Origin: Rotaria sordida
Taxonomy: Eukaryota; Rotifera; Eurotatoria; Philodinida; Philodinidae
Direction of reading: 5' to 3'
Assembly: GCA_905250125.1 (NCBI GenBank)
Contig: CAJNOL010000126.1
Location: forward strand, 178,321-242,320
DNA length: 64,000 nt
This document shows positions 48,803 through 61,345 of the stretch, one piece after another; position 1 is the stretch's first letter; every line of letters begins with the position of its first letter. The notes under the pieces are model-generated. The model saw only the letters and a list, made by a program, of their open reading frames with translations, was not told where the DNA came from and made no database searches. The translations under genes were made by a program, and so were the position numbers.

Positions 48803-51800
48803 TCATCCATTGGTTTGACTTGAATATTTATACTAAAAAACAAAAAATAAAAGAAATAAATTTAATAAATATTTAAAAGAAAAAAGAAGAAACAAACCAT
48901 CTGTTCTTGCAATAATTTGATTGTTTGTTTATCTTGTTCTTTTTCTTTACGTAATGTTGTTATTTCCTTAAATAGAATTTTTTTTTTAATTAAAAGAAAA
49001 CAAAAAAACAATGAATAATCTTTTATTTTTCATACTTTAAGTAAATCATCATAAGATGAATTTTCATCGATTAAATTACGAACATTTCCATCGGCAAGAC
49101 TTGTTGAATAACGTCTTGAACTAAACATAGGATCATGATATTCATGAAATGAACCAACCATTGAATCCTAAAAAAAGTTCTTTAGTTTAGTTTTTTTTTA
49201 AACTTTCTTTAAATAAAAACTAACCGTCATATTAGCACCATCAGAATGTTTAAGTAATCGATCAAGTTGATGAAGAATTGTTTTAACAACCATAACATCT
49301 TTCATAACTTGTCGATAAGATTCAATATCCATTGTTATTTGTTCAGCATCTTCAAGGCGTGGTAAATAACTTGATGGTGGTTTTAATGAAACTGAACGTG
49401 TCATTAATCTTCTACAAATATAAATGTTGTTGTTGTTTTTTTTCTCTACATATATCAATAAAGATGAATATTTATTTTTCTTACCGATTTTGTTCATTAT
49501 CAATATTATGATCCATTTGATTACTTAATCGATTTAATTCATCAAGTGATTCACGTAAACTAGCATTTATTGTATCACTTAGAGTTGTTGAATATTTAGT
49601 TGTAGTAGTTGAACGATGTTCTTTCGATGTTGGTTGATAATGAGGAATATTTGGTTTCGTTGGTGTAACAGACATTATTTTAGTATGTTGTTTATTTGGT
49701 TCAATTGAAGATGAAGGTAATGAATCTATTCGATCACTTAAATAAAGAAAAAAAAATTATTCAGACACTTAAATATTTTTTTTCATAGAACTAAATCAAC
49801 CATCGATCTCAGTAAATAATACTAGCATATGACAAAAAAAAAAATAACATAAAGGAATTAAATACTCATGTAAAAGATAAACAGAAAGAAAAAAAGAAAA
49901 CGTTCTTAGCACATTCTGTTGTTTTTAAATAGATTCAACTGTATACAAAAGTAAAAATCAATAATATCTTACTTTTTACAAGTAGATTTGATGGTAACTG
50001 TATCATCATAATCACATATTAAATCATCTGATTTCAGACTACAATTATCATCTTCAAGTAATGTATCTTGATTCAGTACATCTGAAATAGCTGATGATCC
50101 AGACAACATACTAATAGCCCGTTGTCGATGTTTATTCCCCTGAGAAAGATGTGCAGATGGAGGTTGATTGGAAGTAGACTTTACATTTCCATAGGTTGAA
50201 TCATTTTGATGAGATAAAGGTATTTCTGGAGGTATTATTGCTTTTGAATCATTTTTCTATTTTAAAAAAAATGATGTTCTTTTATATGATCAAAGTTATC
50301 TTATTATTTTTTACTCGATTATTCGTTGTTTTAGATATTGATGATGATTGTTTATTTTCTTGATTAATAACTAATGTTTCAGGTGATGAAATTGAACTAG
50401 CTACGGGTGAACCATTAGCTGTTGATAATGGCGTACGACGTGTAAAGAAATTCATACGTTTTTGTGTTTTATAACGATCACGTATAGTATTGACATCAGT
50501 TTTTATAATTGTCGTTGTTGTTGTTGTCGTCGCAGACTGTGATGATGATGGAGCAGAAGAAGGAGGGGGTGGAGGAGAAGCAATAGATGATGATGAAGAT
50601 GTCGCAGAAGTTCGTGATGGTGTTCTTGAACGCATACGACTAGCTGCTGTTGGTGCTTGAATATTTGATTTAACATTTGGTTTTGTTATTGATGAATCTC
50701 CATGACGAGGAGACGTCAATATTTTAGCTTTAGAAGTGTTATTATTTGTTGTTGTTGTTGTTGTTGTTGAAGATGGAATAGATCGATTTGGTGTCGGTTT
50801 TGATATTGTTGGAGCTTTTGCTAAACGTTGAGAAGAAATTGATGATGATGATGATGAATTAGCGCTGACATTCGATGTTGGACTAATCGAACGACTACGT
50901 GATGCATATGTTGATGCTCGTGATTGAGGTAATCCGGGTGCAGTTGGTCGTGGTATAAAACCAAACCGTGTTTGCATTGTTGTTGGTGGTGGTGGACGAT
51001 TTGTTATTGACATTGGTGTTATAGAACCTAAAAAAACAAAAATTTCAAAATATTATGTATAATTAACTGTCGACTGAAAAAAAAGGTTATTATAATAAAA
51101 TAAAGAAAGAAAAAAGTGTGGATCGATAGATGTTAACATTTTTGTTCGTTCGCTATTGATCTCATGTTTTTTTTTGTGTCTATACATTTTTTGTCACCGT
51201 TATTCGATGAGGAAGCATAGCATTAAAAGAAAGAGAATCAGCGAACAACACTGCGAAAAAAAACAGCATAGGAAAAAAATGCTCGTTGTTGTTCGCTGGA
51301 AAGGAGCAGAACTATTTTTTTTTTCTTTTCTATGACTCATACATAAGCACCCATAGGGCCGCTCAGCTTAGTATATACATAAGCAGTGACTTTTTTCTTT
51401 CTTTCTGTAAATAGACACAAAGAAAAGAATGACCCGTATCTCGGGTATAAATGGAATAGGTGTACAACTGTTCTATTCACAGAACTATACATATATATAT
51501 ATATAAAGATTGATACGACAAAAAACAATCACACTATCGTTGATACTCGCGTGTCCAACTGCCACACAATTGCTATTGAAGAATATGAATAGATCAACAC
51601 TTCAAGAGAATAAGAGAAAATAACGAAGAAAGAGAAAGAAAAAAAAAAGAAGTATATGGAAATATGAGACACTAAACAGATTCGTCTCCGTAATCTTCAC
51701 AAGATGCCTGTAGTATTGATAACATTTGCGTATGTGTGTGTAAGAGAAAGATATGACGGCCCAATGAAAATATGCAACAAAATTTTTTTTCTTTTAATCA

Positions 51801-52272
51801 TACCTGTTTGATTAGTTGAAATAGCAGTTGATGTTACATTTTTAGGTCTTATAGTTATAGTTGTTTGCTGTGATTGTGGTGGATGATAGGCAGGTAATCG
51901 AGTTTTTGGCACCGGGATTCGAGGTGGAACCTGTGGTACAGATGATGCTGACGACATCCGACTGATAATATTCGAATTATTGTTATTATTATTATTATTA
52001 TTATTACTATTTGTATTAGAAGAATATAATTGTATTAAACTATTTGTATCTGTTTGATGAAAGAAAGGTTTTGTTGATGACAATAGGTCAAAATCTGTAG
52101 ACAAACAATAAGAATGTTGATATTGATGATTTGGAACTATATTTAATGGTAATGATGACAAAGGTGGAGGTGATTTAAGATCAAGGACGATTGAGTTCTT
52201 TGATGCTGCTCGATTATATTCTTGCGGTCGTTGCTTCTGTCGATGTCTTGCTGTTGATGTGCAAGTTCCCAT
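48803..52272 (-). CDS. CCSER-like (FAM190) Ser-rich coiled-coil protein (8 exons)
   Basis: Exons 52272-51804, 51027-50315, 50256-49973, 49736-49485, 49411-49225, 49167-49036, 48966-48898 and 48832-48803 join in frame to about 711 residues. The start MGTCTSTARHRQ has a Gly2 and Ser6 that would suit N-myristoylation; it was chosen over upstream in-frame Met codons because an acceptor-like TTTTATAG lies 7 bases before it. The first 450 residues are low-complexity, rich in Ser, Thr, Pro and Arg. The C-terminal third resembles CCSER1/CCSER2: YRQVMKDVMVVKTILHQLDR matches the conserved LQDxxxVKTLLxKxKR helix, followed by a coiled coil (EITTLRKEKEQDKQ...LLQEQM) and a last exon YKYSSQTNG that parallels the KSTQT end. 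The family has been linked to microtubules and cell division. The tentative call rests on the C-terminus. Confidence 0.75.
51028..51803 (-). other. Intron 1 of the CCSER-like gene, long
   Basis: 776 bases, GTATGA...TTTTAG. Its texture (CG-containing words, short repeats) resembles the upstream flank 52.3-54.6 kb rather than the AT-rich coding DNA. No internal gene. Confidence 0.65.
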
Positions 52273-53745
52273 CGTCAAGCTATAAAAACATAACAAGGAG
52301 AGAGAAAAAAAACGAGAAAAAAAACGAAGAAAGAATAACAGCAACAGCCGTTATACTAATTTACAATGAAATATAATGGTTCTTGAGAGTATATAATAGC
52401 AGTTATCGATGAAACTTATGTTTTGTTTCTAATGGGAACTTTTGGCTTCACTTTAGTATGTTTATTAAAGACACACATAGAAACATGTTTGTCACCACGA
52501 TAGGTAATAACGATGAAGAATTATCGATAATCTTCATATCTCGATCAATTTCATATCATTTTCTCGTATCTACATATAACAAAGCAGGAGAAAAAAAACA
52601 TGTATGTATATCATTTTTCATTCAATACCTGCGATCAAGAGTATATGTTATTCAAACTGTTTAAATTCAAATTTTAATTCATTAACAATCCAATTATGAT
52701 ATACTATTCATACATACTTAAATCTTTTCATTATAAAAAAAAAAGAGAAAATGCTCAATGTATTTACACATAAAGAAAGAAAGCTGCAAAGAAAATGAAG
52801 AACAGTCACTTCTTTTTTTTTTCATGATTGAATCTCTTGTAATTGAAAATCTTCTGTGTCAATAACAAAAAAGAATTGTTCATATAATGCATACTATATA
52901 ATGCAACATACAATTTTTTTCTTTACATTTACACATCAAGTCATCTAACGTACAACTTTCATTCTCTGCATTTTTCTTTTTTTTTTTTAACGAAACAACT
53001 ACTTGAAAATTTGAAGTAACAGAAAAAATCGGCATAATAACCATGAGAAACAACCAAAGACTATCCAATACCTTGTTTTCTGTAGTATCGAACATATTTG
53101 TGTTGTTGTTTATTGTTATTGTTTTGACTTATAGTAAAGAAAGTATATATGAGAGACAAACGTAATGTACAACTATATATAAACGAACTAGACACGTGTT
53201 ACACATACGTCACAAACAAATACATCATATTGATACTACTAAATGGAGACAGAAAAATCAAAATATATCGATTTTGTCAGGCAAGTAAAACAAACAAAAT
53301 CATGGCATGCTATAAATATTTTCTTTTCTTTACTACCTAATATAAATTAAAAACGAAAAAAAGAAAAGAGAAAAAAAAATGATCAAATGAAAAGAACATG
53401 AAATAAAAACATTATTAACATCGTCATTATCATCATGTCATGCGACAACGAAGTTAGAAAGCAGAGAAAAAAGTGTTCTTGCATAATCAAAGTCAAAGGT
53501 TACTACCTCTTCATATAGATATATTAATCATCCTTGAGTTGTGGCTAATGATTGAATAGCTATTATTAACACAAAGAAAAAGACATATAACCTTGCTTAC
53601 AAGGAATAGCTTGATCGTTACAATCATATTAATGTTATACAGATTGTCAGACGTATCATAATATAGCTGTAAGAATACTTCGATTTTATCTGCTATATTT
53701 GTATGTATCATTTTATTTAAGTGTTAGAATATTAAGATAAAAGAC
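52273..53745. other. Intergenic region
   Basis: 5' flank of the CCSER-like gene. Short repeats and A-runs, with no supportable gene. Confidence 0.5.
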
Positions 53746-53749
53746 AATA

Positions 53750-55130
53750 TTTTTATCTAAATATAACATCTCTTTTGATACTTTTTTGTGCGAAAGAAAA
53801 GTCCTTGTGTTTATATTCAAAAAGACCATAAAATAAGCTTTGAATGAATGAAAGAAAATCAGATAGAACCTGATCAAATCATGAGTACAATAATGTAGAC
53901 TTACCTTTGTAAGGTCTTTCGAATAGAATAATGTTTAACTAAGAGTTGAGCGGATTATTTATGATGTGTCGACTTCGTTCAAAAAGAAAAACAAGAGAAA
54001 AAAAAAGAATGATCGTTGTCAGTGATGAATAAAATGATACCAGGATCAATGTTTGGCTCGTGTTCAGTGATAAGAATGTGTTGAGATGTCTGGCTGTTTG
54101 CATAGTACTCATATATAGACATACGAATGAGTAAGTTTTAACCCCGCAAGGTGGTATTCAATTTCATTTCTGTATAGATACAGGGCGGTACCGATGAGAA
54201 TACAGTGCAACATACGAAACAACAAGGAATATGACGAAATATTAATTGTAATAGTAATGTTGACTACTGAAGTGATGCGGACGAATCATGCATAAACGAA
54301 ATAAATCAGTATAGAGATAAGTATATTCATGTGTATAAAGAAATCGAACCAGCGCTATACAAGATATGATGAATACAAAAAGAAAAAGAGAAAGAAATCG
54401 ACCGATTATTGTGATGTTTGTCTGCGTTGAAGGTAATTGAAGATGAAAGTGAATACAACATGATAGACAATCGTCATGTATTGTGTTTGAAAAGAACGAC
54501 ATACATCAAACTACATCATTCATATACACCATTGAAACTCAAAAAAGTTTTTATTAATCAATAATAATAAAAATGCTTCTCTATCACATGATTAAAAGTA
54601 AAAAAGAAAATAAATTTAAATAGATTCAAAGAAAAAAAAAAGTGTTATCTTAAAGTTCTGAATTTAATTTTGTTTCAGATATATTCACAAGTTGATTATT
54701 AAGAATAAGATGAAAATAAAAATTTAATCCTCGCTGCATATCACTATGTCTTATACGTTCATTATCACCATGAAGACGATTTAAATCATTATGATGATAA
54801 ACAAATGGAGAAAACCGATATAAATTTTTTGATAGATTCGTATATGATCTACTATCTGTTCCACCTACCATTAAACCAGGTACAACAATAATTGGGTGAT
54901 GATGATCATTTTCAAATGTTTGACGTATTGTTTGTTCAAGAATACGATATGGATAAATATGTTTACCATATGGTGATATAGGTGATGGTTCTGAACATGA
55001 CTTTATATGAGAAACAAGACGATCATCATTTATTATACGACGATTATTTTCAAGAATTTTTCGACATGAATCAGCTGTATGAATACGATCTAAATAAAAT
55101 AAAAATAAGAATTTATTTTCAAACGAATAA
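53750..55130. repeat. Segmental duplication, copy 1
   Basis: This segment recurs in the same orientation at 61,428-61,655 plus 62,885-64,000. It covers the 3' flank and last exon of the PM20D1-like gene. The coding part and its immediate 3' flank (from about 54,520) are nearly identical between copies, while the more distant flank has diverged to about 80-85%. Confidence 0.9.
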
Positions 55131-57670
55131 AAAACAAGTACTGAGTAATCGGAAAATTTTTAGACAAGATATTTGTTCACTTTCGACTCACTAGGAAGTA
55201 TTTTCAACGAATCAAAAGTTAAGATTTTGTGTTCAATGAAGTATAGATAATCGACCATACTAATTCAGAATATAATACGAGATTGGTAACTAGAACTGTA
55301 AAGGCTCATTTCTGGAAAATTAGTATTCATCAACGAGAAAATTATTTCGTCAAAAATTTGTTTGATCCGTTTTGGTTGTAGAGCACGTCGAGTTAACTAC
55401 GAAACACTGTTTTTCTCCATGTGGAAACGATTATTGAGGGGGGAAGAAGCATACTTTTTTCTTGTCTCTTCAGATTTTCACAGCAAAATAGATGAACATT
55501 TTATTCTATAAAACAGTAGGCAAAAGAAAGACTTATGTTTCTGGTTGGCTCGGTCATGATTCCCGGATAGAGAAAAAGAGTGTTTTATGATCAGCTCGAC
55601 GTGCGCTATAATCTGGATGAATCAAAGAAGTTTTTGACGGAAACATGTTTTCGCTAGGGAAACTGTTTCTTGCAGAGATGGGTCTCTGAAGTCGTAGCAG
55701 ATAGTCCTGTATTGATATTCGTAATCAGCATGGTCGATTTCCTGCAACTTACTAGATTCAGTGATGAAAGTAAATAGATAGTTAGAGACTGCCTCTCGTC
55801 AGCTTCTGCTCAACAGCAGTGAAATAACCTTTGAAAAGCCTTTAAAAAATTGTCTGAACGTAAAACTTTTGTATTTTCACTATTACGATTTGAAACTAAA
55901 AGTTAAGGTCTTTATTTATATATCAGCTTGTAGATCGGAAGCTACTTTACAAAATGCACCGTTTGAAGTTTTTTTTTCTGTCTTTCGACAACCATTTTCC
56001 GATTGAACAAATGCTTGTCGTATCACACTTGGGTAAAAGCTACAGTTAGTCCAATAGTACATTTTGTAGAAAAGTGTCCACTCTCTCTGACAATTTTTAG
56101 CATGTTCGAAAAAGGCTTTATAGGGTAAAAAAAGCGTGTCGGCTCACTGTTAAAAATAATTTTTCAAGCTTTTCTCGAGAGTCTCTCAGTATTCTTGAAT
56201 AAAAATAGACACAACATTTCTAAGTTCACATTCAAACCTTGGTTGCGATCTATAGCTTTTAACTCGTCGGAAATACGTTCTTGCGTGTTCGAAGCAAACA
56301 AATATCTTGCCTAAAAGCTTTCTCATCACTTGTTATTTTTCTGCTTTTAGTTGCCTTCTTACGATTAACAGTAGCTGAAGCTGATGTTGGTAAAATATTT
56401 TCTTTTTCTCCGCCAGAAATAGACGTTACTGCTGTTGATGTACGTTGCATAGCATCTGTTCCTGGTTTTCGACTTAAAACCAATTGAATAACAGGTCCAA
56501 ATAACCAAATATTACTCATTACTAATCGTAATGGAAATTTTAAATAAGGTGTCACACCATGGAAAAGACTTAGCTCAGGTCCACGACCAAATTGTGATGG
56601 TTGTAATGTACTTTCAAGTTTATCAACAGCTCGAGCTAATATACCAATAGCTGTTGATGCTGATGGCATACTTGAATGACCTGGTGCAACATCAATACGA
56701 TATTCAATATTTATAGAACCTTTTTCAGCAACACCAATTATAGCAATAGGATTTTTAAGAGTTGGAAATGCTTCTTCGAGAATAATTGTTCCTTCATCAA
56801 GTATAAATTCAAATTGACCATTATGACCAAAAGGTTGTTGTGAAAGATAATGAGCAATACCCATAGCTCCTGATTTACCTACTTCTTCATCATGTGTTAA
56901 TGCTATATAAAATGTTCGTAATGGTTGACCATATACATTCAAATATTCCTATTCACAAAACCAAAATCAAATTTAATATTACAAATAAAAACAAAATTAA
57001 AATTAGATATTTGAGCAGTGCATTTATTTTATCGAGTAGAATATGCATACAAATCAATTGATTATTAACATTTTTTGAGAAACTACACATTTATCATACC
57101 TTAAGAGCTTCCATCATAGTAAATAGATTTCCTCTAAAATTTATTTACAATAAGGAAAAGTTGAAATAGTTATTCACCTTGATATTACTTGTCATCAAGT
57201 GTACCACGTGCATAAATAAATTCTTCATCTGAATGAGCATCAAATGGTGGATATTTCCAACGATTTATATTTCCAGCAGGTACAACATCCATATGAGCAG
57301 AAAAAAGAAATGGTTTTAAATTTGAATTTTTTCCTTGAATAGAATATAATAATGAGTATTCTGCAATATCATGTAATTCAACAAATTTTGAATATTTTTT
57401 TATTAAATCATCATAATGTGCTTTTATGAAATCTCGACATTTTTTAATTTCAATTAAGTTTTGTTTATTGCGTCCATAGGATATTGTTTGAAATTGAAGT
57501 AATTTTTGAAATGTTTGAAGACGATGTTGATCAAATTGCAAAGAATGATTATCAATTGATGATGAACATGGTTGAAATATAGCTTTATCTGGTGTAAATA
57601 CTACATATGTACGATAAAGAAGAATAGATAAAAATCCTGAAAATATAATTACAATTATTGTCCAAAACAT
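54650..57670 (-). CDS. PM20D1: M20-family peptidase/amidase, PM20D1-like (4 exons)
   Basis: Exons 57670-57189, 57133-57100, 56948-56363 and 55089-54650 join in frame to about 513 residues, the usual length for PM20D1. An N-terminal hydrophobic segment (residues 3-24) is a signal peptide or anchor. Metal and catalytic motifs are in order: SAHMDVVPAG (His126, Asp128), GTLDDK (the bridging Asp at 159/160, split by intron 1), THDEEVG (general base Glu near 193), and C-terminal VGGTDSRSY and FSPFVYHHNDLNRLHGDNER with the late histidines. The dimer or lid segment RTSTAVTSISGGEKENILP is as in the family. Vertebrate PM20D1 is a secreted enzyme that joins or splits N-fatty-acyl amino acids. Intron 3 (55090-56362) is swollen by an inverted-repeat element. 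An acceptor-like TTCCAG lies 2 bases before the ATG. Confidence 0.93.
55131..56338. mobile_element. Element with inverted terminal repeats inside PM20D1 intron 3 (P6)
   Basis: The left end, about 55133-55225 (AACAAGT...TAGACAAGATATTTGTT), pairs with the right end, about 56245-56335 (AACAAATATCTTGCCTA...ACTTGTT), at roughly 75%. The interior does not pair well and has no transposase. It nearly fills the 1273-base intron, leaving about 40 and 25 bases of original intron at the two sides. It is probably a non-autonomous DNA transposon. Confidence 0.75.
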
Positions 57671-59310
57671 ATCTGGAATTAAAAAAAAATTATATATTAA
57701 GTTTTTGTTGTTTTTTTACACGATGAAGTTTTTGTGTTATAATTAGTTTCATAGAAAAATTATATACGAGTTTAATTTCTAAGAAAAAATAATATCGTAA
57801 ATTTTTTAGAAGAAAATGTAAAATGAATATTATTTAATATCTTATATTATGTTCTATTATTATCTGAATATGAGTTAGGATCATATAGATTAATCAAAAT
57901 ATAGCATCTTCAGCTTTAGTGGCCATCCGTAGAGGACATTCTGGTAAAAATAGTATTTTTATAGCTTTTCCCACTGTCCAGATTCATTGACTCCCTCCAG
58001 GATTCTCAATATTAAAAGAAACCAGCTTTCTAGAAAGAGCCTGTTCGTTCATTTATACTGCATCATTAAATAAATGTATCAGACATTTAGATGAATCAAC
58101 ACACATTTCATAAACAACAAACAAAAGTCTAATCTTTTCGGAAAGTTTTTATTTTTTAAATACATTTTGATGAGCAGAAAATAGTAACAAGACGAAATAA
58201 AATTCAATACCGGTGATACTTGAAAATTTAACAACGTTCATATTCCTGCTCGAGAAAAGAATAATCTACTAATGTTGCATAATCTTCAATTATTTCAAGA
58301 GCATATAAACTGAATCAACTATAGAATGGGTTGTTCACCTTATGAAAAATCTTATGCTTGTTTATATTCTGTGCTCGTACTTTCTTTTTTATAAAATTTC
58401 AAAAGAATATTATTCACAGATAAAAACAATCATTGATCCCGTTAAAAATCGACTGAGATTTTGCAATTTTTAGTCGATTATAATCTGGTTTTAAACTTCT
58501 ATTTTGTCTTTTTTTCCGATTTCTAAGATCTTTTCAACTTTTTTTCGAATGAAATTCATTAATAAATTTCAATTAATAAAAATTGATAAGCCTTTTTTAA
58601 TCAATTAGGAAGAATTCAAAAGAAAACGCTTAATAATAAAGACGATCAACGTAACAACTAAAATTCAGGTTATAATCGAATGAAAATGGTGTCATTACGA
58701 TTTGTTCTTAATGAAGAAATAATACTTGTTGAACCAATATCTTCCATTTTTTTTAGCATGGGTACACGACACTAATAGCATATTCATACAAAAACAAGAT
58801 ATACGTCAATGAAAACAACGATTCTTTGTGATTGAGTACTATCACTTAATTGGTTCGAAGTCTTTCATCACTATTTAGCAGCAGATCGAGATTCATTTTT
58901 TATTATGTACCCGACTTCCTTATGATTTGATAAGAGATGTTCAGTCTCATCGAAATCGAAAGAGATCGTACTCAGCGATGATGAATTAGAGTGAGTATCA
59001 TCTACATATCTGTAGTGAAATTCATGCAAATATAAAATCATCACTAACTAGTAGAATTACATAGATGACAAATGTTCTGAAAGATTCATGTTTGGATTTA
59101 GTAAACGATTTAAAATGGTATTATATTAAAAAAATGTTACTACGGCAAACTATTCCATCCTATCCTTAGCGCAGAACGCCAAGACATCAGGTCATCTTGT
59201 ATTGATGACAGTCTCTGGTCTTTATTCTATTCACAGGAAACAAGTGATAATGAATAGCAAAACAAAAGCCCTGCCGCTAAGAGATATAGTGAATGAAATG
59301 TAAACGTGGA
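57671..59310. other. Intergenic region
   Basis: 5' flank of PM20D1 copy 1. AT-rich, with no supportable gene. Confidence 0.5.
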
Positions 59311-59311
59311 C

Positions 59312-59384
59312 ACTCTCTAGAAAAAAGGTGTCATAAAATGGCATTCATTGAGAGAATTCTGTATGACACCTTTTTTAGAGAGTA
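59312..59384. repeat. Short hairpin element (P8)
   Basis: About 22 bases at 59313-59335 (CTCTCTAGAAAAAAGGTGTC and on) are the near-perfect reverse complement of 59362-59383, around a 26-base loop. It is a compact foldback with no coding capacity. Confidence 0.85.
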
Positions 59385-59488
59385 ACTTACAGCGACGTCT
59401 CATGTAACTACAAAAAATTAAAAATTTTGACTAAGAAAATGTATGTAGACTGAGGATTAGTACATAATTTACCAAAGCAAAATAATTT

Positions 59489-59580
59489 GCCTTTCCCTGC
59501 CCTGTTCTGGCCGCCCTGCAGAGCGTGGAGGGCAGGACAAAAAAAACCTTCGCCCCATAGAACAGTGCAGAACAGGAGAG
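59489..59580. other. GC-rich patch with nested inverted repeats
   Basis: About 90 bases of GC-rich sequence in otherwise AT-rich DNA. CCTGTTCTG (59501-59509) pairs perfectly with CAGAACAGG (59568-59576), and GCCCT (59513-59517) with AGGGC (59529-59533). No gene or known RNA is recognised. It is followed by a tandem GACATCAG/GACATCAG at 59580-59597. Confidence 0.6.
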
Positions 59581-60439
59581 GACATCAGGACATCAGGGTA
59601 GCCCTATCTTAATGATGATCTTTGATTTATAGTCCACTAATTCATATTCAGTTCGTTTCCTATTTAAAAATGGTCTTCAAAATAAACTAACGAAAAAATC
59701 TCACTAGATGTCAGATCGTTTTTCGACCAAGATGATGTTTATTTGATGAGTTAGCATGCAACAGAAGTTTCGTCCCTACGGAAATGAATATTGTAACCTT
59801 GTTTTTAATATATAAAGTTCAATTGCAGTATATTCATATACTGCAGACATTAGACATATTTACTGTGCACATAGCGTTTATTTAGTTGTTTGTTTCCTCT
59901 TTGAGAAAAGTGAAAATATGTATGTACCATACACTAGGGAAAACAGCAAGACTTTCATTTCGATCCGCAATATTTTTGAGACTCCAATGATAGAAAATTT
60001 TGAAGACGCTATAGAATTGGCAGAATTCCAAATGTACAAAACAAATTAGGTAAGACTACAAAAATCAATGAAATCTGACAAAAACGTGTAAAAGCCCTCG
60101 GATTCTCCACCAGTTGAGAAAGAGTCTCGAAAATTCAGAAATAGTCTAGAAAATTTTGAGAATTACGTAAAGTCAGGTTGGACATCATCAAGACTTTGGA
60201 AATACAATAAAATTATCCAATATCTATGAATACCTTGCAATAGATTTCAGATTAAAAAAACTTCGAAATCCACCGTTTCTCCCTCATCCAAGAATATAGT
60301 CCATATATCACCACTTTACTCAAAAGAGAAACAGACAACTAACTAAGCGTTGTGTGCATAGTAAATGTTTCTAAAGCCTTTGTATATAGATATGCTGCAT
60401 CTGAAGTCTATATGCCAAAATAAAACAAAATATTCATTT

Positions 60440-61345
60440 CAATAGGTGCGAAACTTTGATCGGGCACTAAGTATTCGTGAGTAATAGAAAATTCTATAAT
60501 GGTTTGGTTTTCACGACCTTCGTTCTTGAGATATAGAAATTTTATTGGATTTTTCAACACAAAGTTGTGACTCCTCTCAAGTCTCGTGGAGAAACGACTT
60601 TCGAATTTTGCTTTCAAACTTTGCATGAACAAAGTTCTCAATGAAATTAGTTGACAGCTCGAAGTCAACGAAGGTTTTGCCAAAAATTCACTTTTAACAT
60701 ATGAATGTTTTTGAATAGTAGGTTTTGTTCTCTGGTATTTGCTCTATAGACTAATGCGTTTTGAGAATTCCAATAATATCTTATAGATGTATGGTGCACG
60801 AAACAAAGTTGGAGTCAAGTTCAACTTCGATTTTTTTTGACTTCGACTTTCTTTCATGCTTATGAAACTTGATAAGACATCATTGGGTCTACCAGAATGC
60901 GTCAGTTAGTACTGTAAATATTAGAGAATATAACCTACTATTCAAAAAAGTTCGTATATCAAAACTGCATTTTTGGCAAAATATTTACTTGACTATGGAA
61001 TTGATACCACATAGAGGTCTGAGATGTAAATATATGAACAAAATTTGCTTTTACATATGAGAGAGTTTCTAATGTTCAATGTCACAGAACGCGACATTCT
61101 AGAAAAGTTACAACTTGACCAATGAACTAAGCTTATTGAGAACTTTGTTCATGCAAAGTTTGAAGTCGAAAGTCGATTTTCCATGTGACATGCCGAGGAC
61201 TACAGTTTTTTGCTGAAAAATCTACATGGTAAAATTTCGATACCTTGAGAATGAAGGTCATGAAAATCAAACTCTGCTAGAGTTTTCTATTACTCTCAAG
61301 TACTTATCAAATGAACACAGTCTTGGTCGAAAAGCGGTTTAACAC
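60440..61345. repeat. Long imperfect palindrome (P7)
   Basis: Arms pair around a centre near 60,885: AACTTTGCATGAACAAAGTT near 60,617 with the identical-complement block near 61,140, GAGTAATAGAAAA near 60,480 with TTTTCTATTACTC near 61,290, and the AATAGTAGGTT block near 60,714 with AACCTACTATT near 60,932. Identity is about 75%. A related sequence (TTTTTCGACCAAGATGATGT) also lies alone near 59,716, so the repeat has more than one copy locally. No coding capacity. Confidence 0.82.

Noticed and set aside
56259-56362. Extension of the PM20D1 exon with RKKATKSRK
   Set aside because: Intron read-through: a GTAAG donor at 56362 and the exon at 55089 restore the family sequence.
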